Part shown: piece by piece, positions 27,863 through 34,933 of the stretch
Layout of the letters: each line of letters begins with the position of its first letter
How positions within the stretch are numbered: the first letter of the stretch is position 1
Source of the DNA: Planctomycetaceae bacterium
Lineage (GTDB): Bacteria; Planctomycetota; SZUA-567
Length of the DNA stretch: 34,933 bases
Direction: 5' to 3'
Assembly: GCA_021205245.1 (NCBI GenBank)
Contig: JAJPXZ010000159.1
Coordinates: 1-34,933 of the forward strand
The notes under the pieces: generated by a model
Told to the model about the DNA's origin: nothing
What the model saw: only the letters and a program-made list of their open reading frames with translations
The model's database searches: none
Program-made: the position numbers and the translations under genes

Positions 27863-29210
27863 AGAATGGATAGCTCTTGACGCTGCGGCATTGGCCGCTG
27901 TCGCCGAAAGCGCCGACGCCGGTGCCGACGACGGATCGGCCACCGCTTCGGACGGCGATACTTTCACTGCCGAGGCGCAGAGCCATGAAGACGACGGCGG
28001 TGATTCGCAGAATGCTGCGCCGTTCTGGGCGGCGCCGTTGGCCCTCTTGCCCGACAACCGCTGGGACGCGTTCGATTTTGCCGACATCCGGATTCCCACT
28101 CCCGGGACGAGCGATTTTTTCGTTGCCGAAATTTTTCTCGACTATGCGATTGCAAATGGCGAATACCTTTCCGATGGAATCACAACCCTCAAGGACGCGA
28201 TTGACACATATTTGCAGGATACTATGACCGCTTCTTGGATGGAATCTCCTTCGGCAGACGGGCAGACGGACCCGATGCTGGCCGCACTACTCTCCGAGTA
28301 CATGAAAGTAAGCGTGCAGGACGTCGTCGGTAATGGCCTGATTTTGAGGTACCACGTCGAAGGCATGCCGCTCTATGAAGTGAACATGTTGGGTGGGCAA
28401 AGACTTGTCTTCAATCTCGAGTTCGGATTCGGGGCGGAACATTACCTCTTTAAGGATATGGCAATCACCTTTGTGGGCGACGTGGAGTCCAACAATCCCC
28501 CGCATATGCCTGAACCCGATCCGATTGACGATCCGTGGCAACCTTTCCAGCCGAATCCAGATACCGAGCTCGGCGTCACGCCGCATGGCTGGAGCACAGA
28601 CGCCGCCTGGACTGACGAACTAGACGATCCCTGGACCTGGCTATCACCGGACGAAGAAGGCATGGACGCGGACGAAGTGCTGCTGGACAGCGATGACGGC
28701 ATGGAGACGGCAGCCGCATTGCGGTTGGCGCGGGCCATGCGGGGCCGTTTGGAGGAGGCGATTCTTCTGCTCCAGGACGGCGCTGTCGAGAACGTTGATG
28801 AGTTGGCGGACGCGGCGGTTGAATCGATTATGAACGTCCTCGGCGAGGGGAGGCACACCCTTGAGGTGCTGACCGGAGAAATAAGTGCGCTCTCGGAGCA
28901 GGCAACTCTTTATGTCAATACGGCCGTGGAGCTACGAGACGGTGTGCTGCTCGAGCTATTGCAGGATTTGTCCGCCCGGACCATGAACGCCGGCGGCGAG
29001 GCGGGCATTATGACGGCGGCGATAGAGGCCGTATCCGGCCTAGTGGATGACGCCGGCGTGAGTGCCGCCGCGCTGGCGGCGGTTTTCTCGGCCACAAAGG
29101 CCGAAGCCGAAGAGGATTGGCGCGATGTTGCTTCACGGTTCGATAGGGCCGATATTGAAGTGCGCGTCCAACGTGCCGCGGAAGGTGCGGTAGAGGAGGC
29201 TGAATTATGA
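27837..29210 (+). CDS. Acidic secreted-type protein with LEPR-XLL/'LExxxxLDAA'-like N-terminus (457 aa), candidate substrate or partner of the downstream export module
   Basis: MFRQPILLEEWIALDAAALAAVAESADAG...; GTG start with RBS aaaggag; strongly acidic; adjacent to TolC/HlyD/M50 genes. Confidence 0.5.
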   Translation: MFRQPILLEEWIALDAAALAAVAESADAGADDGSATASDGDTFTAEAQSHEDDGGDSQNAAPFWAAPLALLPDNRWDAFDFADIRIPTPGTSDFFVAEIFLDYAIANGEYLSDGITTLKDAIDTYLQDTMTASWMESPSADGQTDPMLAALLSEYMKVSVQDVVGNGLILRYHVEGMPLYEVNMLGGQRLVFNLEFGFGAEHYLFKDMAITFVGDVESNNPPHMPEPDPIDDPWQPFQPNPDTELGVTPHGWSTDAAWTDELDDPWTWLSPDEEGMDADEVLLDSDDGMETAAALRLARAMRGRLEEAILLLQDGAVENVDELADAAVESIMNVLGEGRHTLEVLTGEISALSEQATLYVNTAVELRDGVLLELLQDLSARTMNAGGEAGIMTAAIEAVSGLVDDAGVSAAALAAVFSATKAEAEEDWRDVASRFDRADIEVRVQRAAEGAVEEAEL

Positions 29211-29293
29211 TTGAGAGCAGTGTCGACGTGGGGAAGGCGATGGCCTTCCCGCATTTCAGGCGGCCTGACGGTACAAGACGGATATGCCGATGA
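29207..29293 (+). CDS. Coupled micro-ORF (28 aa: MIESSVDVGKAMAFPHFRRPDGTRRICR)
   Basis: ATGA overlap with the upstream stop (29207-29210) and ATGA overlap with a tolC-like start (29290-29293). Confidence 0.4.
   Translation: MIESSVDVGKAMAFPHFRRPDGTRRICR
29231..29250 (+). promoter_or_regulatory. Perfect 8-bp hairpin GGGAAGGC-GATG-GCCTTCCC
   Basis: Exact inverted repeat read directly; no poly-T after it. Confidence 0.75.
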
Positions 29294-30726
29294 AAAAGAG
29301 CAGATTGGGCGTCAGGCCGGTTGTCATCCTCTCCATGCTGGCGCTGGCCGGCATGGGCGGATGCGATTTCACCAATCCAAGCGCCGAGGACGACCGGGGT
29401 CGCATGGCCGATACGGCGCTGGATATCTTCCATGACGCCGAACCGTTGCCCGCACCGCTAACCCCGGAAGCGGCTGTGGCGTACGGGCTCCGCCATAACT
29501 TCGAAATCCGCGCCGCTTCGATAGAGATAGCCTATCAGGAGGAATCGCGGCAAGGGATGCGTCTCAGGATGTTGCCGCGCTTGCAGGCTCAGGTAGGTCT
29601 GGATAGCCGCAACCGGGAAGACGTTTCATCCTCCACCAGCGCCTCCACCGGGCGCGAATCCCTCGAGTCATCGTATTCGCGCGACCGGGAGCAGAAGGCA
29701 GTCGAATTGGCGGCGGTATGGAATTTGCTCGATTTCGGCACCGGGTATCTGCGGTCGCGACAGACCGGCGAAAAGCTGCTCCAATCCCGGGAGCAGGTGC
29801 GGCGTCTGCGCCAGCAGACCGCTTTGGAAATCCTCTCGGCATATTACCGGGCCTGCGCGGCTCAAAGGAACGCCGGCGAGGCCGGGGAGCTCATGGAGGA
29901 ACTGGAGGCGCAGCTTGCCAGGATTCGCTCCGCCAAGGAGCGGCGAGTCCTTTCCGAGCTCGATGCCACGCGGCGGGAGTTGGCGGTTCTGGCGGGGGTG
30001 GTGGAAGCAGAGCGTTGGGCGCAGTCGGGCGAGACCGCGATGCGGGATTTGGCGCGGGTTCTTGGCTGCCGTGACACCGCGATGAGCCTGGACGACGGAC
30101 CCGCACCGCCGTCGTGCCTGACGTCGCTGCAAACCGAATCCATGGACGCCCTCCATGTGCGGGCCCTCGGCCACCGGCCGGAACTGTACCAATCGGACGC
30201 GCAGGCGCGCATCAGCCTAGACGACGCTCGCCTCGCCATATTGCAGATGGCTCCCAACGCCAACCTGACCCTGGCCTTTCATTATAACGACGACAGCCAC
30301 TTGATGTGGAATGACTGGCTAGCAACCGGGTTGCGCGTCAGTTGGAACCTGCTTTCGTTGCCGAGCAGGATTTCAGAGAGAAAGGCCGCCGTCCTGCAGC
30401 ACGACGCCCTGCGGGAAAAGAACTTGGCCATGTCTGTCGCGGTTCTTGCGCAAACCGGTCTGGCGATGGCGGACTACCGGCAGACGACGGCGCTCCACGC
30501 TCGATTGGCCAGCCGCGCCGAAACGCGCCGCAGCCTGGTGGATTCGCTGGAAAAGGCGGCTCGCGACGGGCAGGTGCGCCCTTCCGAGATTATCCAGGAG
30601 CGCATCCGCCTCCTGAATGAAGAGGCGGCGGTCCGGCTCAAACAAGCTGACATGAACATTGCTTTGGCACGTATCGCCAATGCCGTAGGAATGGATGTGG
30701 ACGATGACGGCAACTACATTCCCTGA
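29290..30726 (+). CDS. TolC-family outer membrane efflux lipoprotein
   Basis: Signal peptide with lipobox-like LAGMGGC; PLTPEAAVAYGLRHNFEIRAASIEIAYQEE; LPRLQAQVG; VAWNLLDFGTGYLRSRQ; C-term RPSEIIQERIRLLNEEAAVRLKQADMNIALARIANAVG. Confidence 0.88.
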   Translation: MKKSRLGVRPVVILSMLALAGMGGCDFTNPSAEDDRGRMADTALDIFHDAEPLPAPLTPEAAVAYGLRHNFEIRAASIEIAYQEESRQGMRLRMLPRLQAQVGLDSRNREDVSSSTSASTGRESLESSYSRDREQKAVELAAVWNLLDFGTGYLRSRQTGEKLLQSREQVRRLRQQTALEILSAYYRACAAQRNAGEAGELMEELEAQLARIRSAKERRVLSELDATRRELAVLAGVVEAERWAQSGETAMRDLARVLGCRDTAMSLDDGPAPPSCLTSLQTESMDALHVRALGHRPELYQSDAQARISLDDARLAILQMAPNANLTLAFHYNDDSHLMWNDWLATGLRVSWNLLSLPSRISERKAAVLQHDALREKNLAMSVAVLAQTGLAMADYRQTTALHARLASRAETRRSLVDSLEKAARDGQVRPSEIIQERIRLLNEEAAVRLKQADMNIALARIANAVGMDVDDDGNYIP

Positions 30727-31471
30727 CCTTGGGCTGTCGGTCCGGATTCGCCTGTGGATCGGTGTTTGGCTGGGGTTGACTTTGACTGCGGCGGCCCTCG
30801 CCGGGGATGGAATTCCCGGCGTGCTGGAACCGCTTGCACGGGTGGTATTCTCGGCGGAGTACGCGATGCCGATTCAGGAGGTTGTGCATAAGGCGGGGCA
30901 GGCGTTTTCGCGGGGCGATGTCATGGTGCGTTTCGATTCCTCTCTGGCGCAGGCGAATTTTCAGGCGGCGCTGGCAGCCGAGCGTGCCGCCGGCGCAGCG
31001 TTGGACGGTATTGAATCCCTGGCCGAATCCATTCAGGTCATGCCGGTTGAGGTGGAGTCCGCCCGGCGCGAGTTGGCTGCCGCGAAGGCGAAGCGGGTGT
31101 CGGCCGAGCGTGAACTGGCCGCCTGCGTCCTGACCGCGCCTTTCGCGGGAAGGGTGGCGGAAAGGCACCTGAACAGCTTCGAATGGGCAAACCGCGGCGC
31201 GCCCATCTTCACGGCTGTCGACGACACCGTCCTGAGTGTCAGGTTTATCCTCCCGGAAGCAGCTTTTTCTTCAGTGTCTGTCGGCGATCCTCTGACCCTG
31301 TGCATACCCTCGTTGTCCCTCGATGTCGAGGCGCGGATTTCCCGAACCGGTGCGGTTTTCGATGCCGCGAGCCGTACCTTCGACGTTTGGGCAGAGTTTG
31401 ACAATGCCGACGGCGTTTGCCGAGCCGGCATGACGGCGGAGGTCACCTTCCCGCTTGCGGAGCAGCCATGA
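30695..31471 (+). CDS. HlyD/MFP (RND-type) periplasmic adaptor
   Basis: Signal peptide; AMPIQEVVHKAGQAFSRGDVMVRFDSSLAQANFQAALA; ACVLTAPFAGRVAERHLNSFEWANRGAPIFTAVDD. Confidence 0.88.
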   Translation: MWTMTATTFPDLGLSVRIRLWIGVWLGLTLTAAALAGDGIPGVLEPLARVVFSAEYAMPIQEVVHKAGQAFSRGDVMVRFDSSLAQANFQAALAAERAAGAALDGIESLAESIQVMPVEVESARRELAAAKAKRVSAERELAACVLTAPFAGRVAERHLNSFEWANRGAPIFTAVDDTVLSVRFILPEAAFSSVSVGDPLTLCIPSLSLDVEARISRTGAVFDAASRTFDVWAEFDNADGVCRAGMTAEVTFPLAEQP

Positions 31472-32766
31472 AAGCCAATGCCGGCGCGGCACTCCGCCTC
31501 GCGGCTGCGGCGGGGCGCTCGCGCTCGCGTTCGGCTCTCATGTTTCACATGCTCAACCGCACACCGCTTGCTGCCGGCTGCGATCGCATGGCGCTGTGGC
31601 GGCGTTCTGGTTGCTTGCGGCTGTTGGGTGTGTCGGGAATGGACAACGCGCCCGATGCGGCCTACGCGTCGGCCTGGCGCAAGGCGGCGGTTCGGGGCGG
31701 CTGGGGAGAATCCGTGGTGCGCATTCCGGGAAACGGCGGCGCCGAGGCGTTAGCCATCCTACGCGAGGTAGTTCCGGGACTGTCGGCCTTGTGGCTTCCG
31801 TTACCGGGAAGCGATATTGTCATGACAGTCGAACGCTGGCGGGGCGGCTTTTCCGATGATGAAGTATCAACGTTATCTCTCCTGGCAGAAAACTATGGTA
31901 TTGCCTGGCGCGCTGTAAAGAGTTCTTTTTCCGTTCCGAAAGTCCGGAAGCTCGTCTTATACGGCATTTTCGCCGTGGCGATCGCCGCCCTGATGTTTTT
32001 CGTACGCTTGCCACTGCGCATTGTCGCGCCGTGCGAGGTCGTTCCGGTGTCTCCGTTCATGGTGGCGACGCCCATGGACGGCGTCATCAGCGCCGTAGTC
32101 GTGGAGCCGGGCCAGACGGTGCTTCAAGGCGAGATGCTGGCTGTTTATGAAGGGCGGATGGTGGAAGGTGAACTGGAGGTGAGCCGTCGCCAGGTGGAAA
32201 CGGTCGAGATCGAGCTTTCCGCGTTGCAAACCAGGGCTCTGGAAAATCCCAACCTGCGCGGCGACGTGCTCGTTCTCGAAGCGCGGCTCGGTCAGGAACG
32301 GGCCAAGCTTGCGCTGGCGGAATTACGCTGGAGCAATCTCCGCATCACCGCCGGCAGCGACGGCATGGTGCGGATGGAGGATCCGTCCGCCTGGCGCGGA
32401 AGGCCGGTGGCCATGGGCGAGCGGATGATGTGGCTGGTGCAGGCGGACAGAAACCGCGTCCGTATCTGGTTGCCGCAAAACGACCGCGTCGATTTTGCCT
32501 TCGACAAACCGGTGTCTGTTCATCTCGACGCGCTGGGAGGGAGCTCGCTTCCCGCCCGTCTGACCCGTCTCGGCACTTTGGCGCAGACATCACCCGAATT
32601 CGGTTCCTCCTTCCCCGCCGATGCGGAGTGGGCCGGGGAAGTTGGCGATGCGGAGAGGCTGCTGGGGCTGTCGGGCATCGCAGTGCTCTATGGCCCGGAG
32701 GTGCGGCTCGGGTATTGGCTTGTCCGCAAGCCGCTGGCGGGAGTGCGGAAATGGCTGGGCATTTAG
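31468..32766 (+). CDS. HlyD-type membrane adaptor with N-terminal GAF-like cytoplasmic domain
   Basis: TM LVLYGIFAVAIAALMFFVRLPLRIVAPCEVVPVSPFMVATPMDGVISAVVVEPGQTVLQGEMLAVYE; coiled coil; LRITAGSDGMVRMEDPSAWRGRPVAMGERMMWLV; ~150-aa soluble N-term; ATGA overlap with the upstream gene. Confidence 0.82.
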   Translation: MKANAGAALRLAAAAGRSRSRSALMFHMLNRTPLAAGCDRMALWRRSGCLRLLGVSGMDNAPDAAYASAWRKAAVRGGWGESVVRIPGNGGAEALAILREVVPGLSALWLPLPGSDIVMTVERWRGGFSDDEVSTLSLLAENYGIAWRAVKSSFSVPKVRKLVLYGIFAVAIAALMFFVRLPLRIVAPCEVVPVSPFMVATPMDGVISAVVVEPGQTVLQGEMLAVYEGRMVEGELEVSRRQVETVEIELSALQTRALENPNLRGDVLVLEARLGQERAKLALAELRWSNLRITAGSDGMVRMEDPSAWRGRPVAMGERMMWLVQADRNRVRIWLPQNDRVDFAFDKPVSVHLDALGGSSLPARLTRLGTLAQTSPEFGSSFPADAEWAGEVGDAERLLGLSGIAVLYGPEVRLGYWLVRKPLAGVRKWLGI

Positions 32767-34832
32767 GGAACGAGGAGCGATTCCGCCTGCGTCCGGATCT
32801 GGTGTTCGAGCAATGGGACGATTGTCCCGACGGCAGGCCTCGGTGGCTGTTGATTGACCCGGTCGCCAATGCCAGAGCAATGGTCGAATGGCCGGAGAGC
32901 CTGATTGTTTTCGCGCTCAGGCGCGGCGGGACGGCCGCGGAGATAGCCGCATCCATTCATGGCGCTACGACCTTGCGTCCCGGTGCGAACGACGTGCTGT
33001 CGTATATAGAGACTTTGCGCGCGCGCGGTTGGCTGTGGAGCAGGCCGCCGCAACCGCTCGCGATTCGAGAACGGAACGGCCGGGTCGCGTCGGTTTTCGC
33101 TCACTTTCTGTACTGGCGGATCGAACTGTGGAATCCGGACGGTTTTCTGGAAAGAACGCTTGGCGTCGTCAGGGTATTGGCCTCGCCGCCCTTTCTGGCC
33201 GCGTATCTGGCGATTGCCGCTCTGGGCATATATATGGCGTTGCCCAGATGGGAGATTTACCTGGCCGACGCCTCTCGTCTGGTCACGTGGCAAGGTTTGG
33301 GGTTGTTCATCCCGGCGTTGGTTTTGATCAAGTCCTTTCATGAACTGGCGCATGCCTATGTCGCCAAAGCCGGCGGTGCACGGGTGGACGCCATAGGCGT
33401 CGCCCTGGTGGTTTTCTTTCCGCTGCCCTTTGTCGATGTCGGGGATGCGTGGCGGTTGCGACGCTCGGTCAGGGTAAGGGTGGCTGCGGCGGGAGTGATG
33501 GCGGAATGCATCCTGGCGGGACTGGCGCTGCCGTTATGGGCCATGGCACCGCCGGGCGCGTTGCGCGGCTTCTGCCTTTTTATTTCCGGGATGGCTCTTG
33601 TCTCGACCTTGCTGGTCAATCTCAATCCGGGAGCCAGGTTCGACGGGTATTACATTGTTTCGAATCTGATGGGTATGGAAAATCTCCGCCAGCGAGGCAC
33701 ACGGTATTTCACCCATTTTTGGCATAGCCGCATCCTGGGAATGAAATTGACCGATCCCGAACCGGGCCTAACGGCAAACGGACGCCGCGCGCTCCTGGCC
33801 TATTCCGTCTATGCATGGATGTACCGGATTGTCCTGTATTTCGGCCTTCTTCTGGCGTTGTACCGGTTTTTCCCGAAAGTGCTGGGCATGGGTGCGTTGG
33901 CAATATGCGTATGGGTCTTCTTCGCGCGGCCCGCAGCCGCCGAATCTGCCTATCTCCTCAAAAATGGAGGACGCATGGGAGTACGCTCTGTTTTTGTTTT
34001 TCTGGCGATGGCCGGTGTGGCGTTCTGGGCCATGGCGGCTGTGCCGCATCGACTTTCGTTTCCGGCGGTTGCCCATAACGGCCGGGTCGCCGCGATTATT
34101 GCGCCGCGTTCCGGGCGGCTGGTTATGATGCGGCGCATTGGCGAACAGGACGTTGTCGCCGGAGAGGTGATGGCGAGTCTCGAAGATCCTCTGGCGGAAG
34201 GGGAACAATGCTGGCTTCAGTGGCGTCTTGAAGAGCTGCGCCGTTCCATCGCCATCGCCAAAGTATCTCCCGCGCATCGCCGAATTCTGCCGGGGCTTGA
34301 AGCCGGGTTTAAGGCCAGGGAGCAAGCCGCAACCGCCTGGCACGCCGGCCAGGGTTTACTGGAGATCGTTGCCCCGTTCTCAGGACGTCTGGCGCATTGG
34401 GAAGACTGGGCGGTGCCGGGCGTGATGGTGAAGAAAGGGAGTATCCTTGGCTGGCTCGAAGACCGCGATACGATGCCGGAGGCGATTGGTCTGGTATTAT
34501 TGGATCAAGCGGAACGGCTTGGCGATGGAGGCCGAACGATTTTCCGCCCCGAAGACGGTGGCGCGCCAATCGGCGGGACCATCACGAGGGTGGAGCGAAA
34601 CCGCATCGATACGCTTGAGGACGGCATACTCGCCAATGCAGCGGGAGCACGGTTTCAAAACGGTGTGTGGCATTTGGAGCGGCCGATGATTCGGGTATGG
34701 GTTAGGCTCGACGAGTGCGCACACCGAAGTGGTCAGAGCGGAACGTTATGGCTATGGACCTCCCCGTATTCGCTTGTGGGAGAGGCATGGCGATGGATGT
34801 CCGCCCTCGTTGTCCGCGAGAGCGGTTTCTGA
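32751..34832 (+). CDS. M50 (site-2) family membrane metallopeptidase with PqqD-like N-term and HlyD-like C-term
   Basis: HELAH at 33339-33353; NLNPGARFDGYYIVSNLMG; N-term FRLRPDLVFEQWDDCPDGRPRWLLIDPVANARAMVEWPESL; C-term IIAPRSGRLVMMRRIGEQDVVAGEVMASLEDP and LEIVAPFSGRLAHWEDWAVPGVMVKKGSILGWLED. Confidence 0.88.
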   Translation: MAGHLGNEERFRLRPDLVFEQWDDCPDGRPRWLLIDPVANARAMVEWPESLIVFALRRGGTAAEIAASIHGATTLRPGANDVLSYIETLRARGWLWSRPPQPLAIRERNGRVASVFAHFLYWRIELWNPDGFLERTLGVVRVLASPPFLAAYLAIAALGIYMALPRWEIYLADASRLVTWQGLGLFIPALVLIKSFHELAHAYVAKAGGARVDAIGVALVVFFPLPFVDVGDAWRLRRSVRVRVAAAGVMAECILAGLALPLWAMAPPGALRGFCLFISGMALVSTLLVNLNPGARFDGYYIVSNLMGMENLRQRGTRYFTHFWHSRILGMKLTDPEPGLTANGRRALLAYSVYAWMYRIVLYFGLLLALYRFFPKVLGMGALAICVWVFFARPAAAESAYLLKNGGRMGVRSVFVFLAMAGVAFWAMAAVPHRLSFPAVAHNGRVAAIIAPRSGRLVMMRRIGEQDVVAGEVMASLEDPLAEGEQCWLQWRLEELRRSIAIAKVSPAHRRILPGLEAGFKAREQAATAWHAGQGLLEIVAPFSGRLAHWEDWAVPGVMVKKGSILGWLEDRDTMPEAIGLVLLDQAERLGDGGRTIFRPEDGGAPIGGTITRVERNRIDTLEDGILANAAGARFQNGVWHLERPMIRVWVRLDECAHRSGQSGTLWLWTSPYSLVGEAWRWMSALVVRESGF

Positions 34833-34886
34833 AGGGCGTCTCTCCTCGAAGCGATCGTAATGCAAAAGAAAGGGGCCTTGAACGAT

Positions 34887-34933
34887 ATGAGTCCCCAACC
34901 GCACAGTACTTCAGGAAAAATGGAACTTCCCTT
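34887..34933 (+). CDS. Possible start of a further gene (MSPQPHSTSGKMELP...), cut by the window end
   Basis: ATG with upstream aaagaaagggg; only 15 codons visible. Confidence 0.3.
   Translation, partial: MSPQPHSTSGKMELP

Noticed and set aside
32430-32750. N-terminal extension of the M50 ORF
   Set aside because: Overlaps the HlyD-like domain of the upstream gene; ATG 32751 starts directly before the PqqD-like domain.
1-34933. CRISPR arrays, tRNA/rRNA genes, IS elements or transposases
   Set aside because: None seen when reading both strands; the only tandem repeat is the coding 9-bp tract at 23165-23236.

Overview
All confidently supported genes lie on the + strand and form one near-continuous gene train. 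Positions ~1-27089 hold an almost complete non-flagellar type III secretion system (injectisome) of Ysc-like gene order: sctC (5' truncated), sctD, yscE-like, sctF, yscG-like, sctI, class I chaperone, sctJ-K-L-N-O-P-Q-R-S-T-U, sctW, SycN-like chaperone, sctX, sctY, sctV, a FliO-like protein, an unknown ORF, an SycD/LcrH-like chaperone, two large translocator-like proteins, a tip/filament-like protein and another chaperone. Next come an XRE-type HTH regulator with an S24/LexA-like C-terminus and, from ~27837 to 34832, a second putative export module: a protein with an N-terminal LEPR/'LExxxxLDAA'-like motif, a 28-codon coupled micro-ORF, a TolC-like lipoprotein, two HlyD/MFP adaptors and an M50 (HELAH) membrane protease with a C-terminal adaptor-like part. 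No ABC ATPase is visible in this module. Main unusual points: (1) a FliO-like protein inside an injectisome locus; (2) a giant 1086-aa SctD whose periplasmic region is built from about 11 ring-type repeats in the order ABC-BC-ABC-ABC; (3) the ATPase-less TolC/HlyD/HlyD/M50 module fused to the T3SS gene train; (4) two related ~100-bp intergenic elements before sctR and sctT; (5) a micro-ORF with a perfect 8-bp hairpin before tolC; (6) a split, possibly frameshifted N-terminus of the tip-like protein. Assignments come from reading motifs and gene order; no database search was run.
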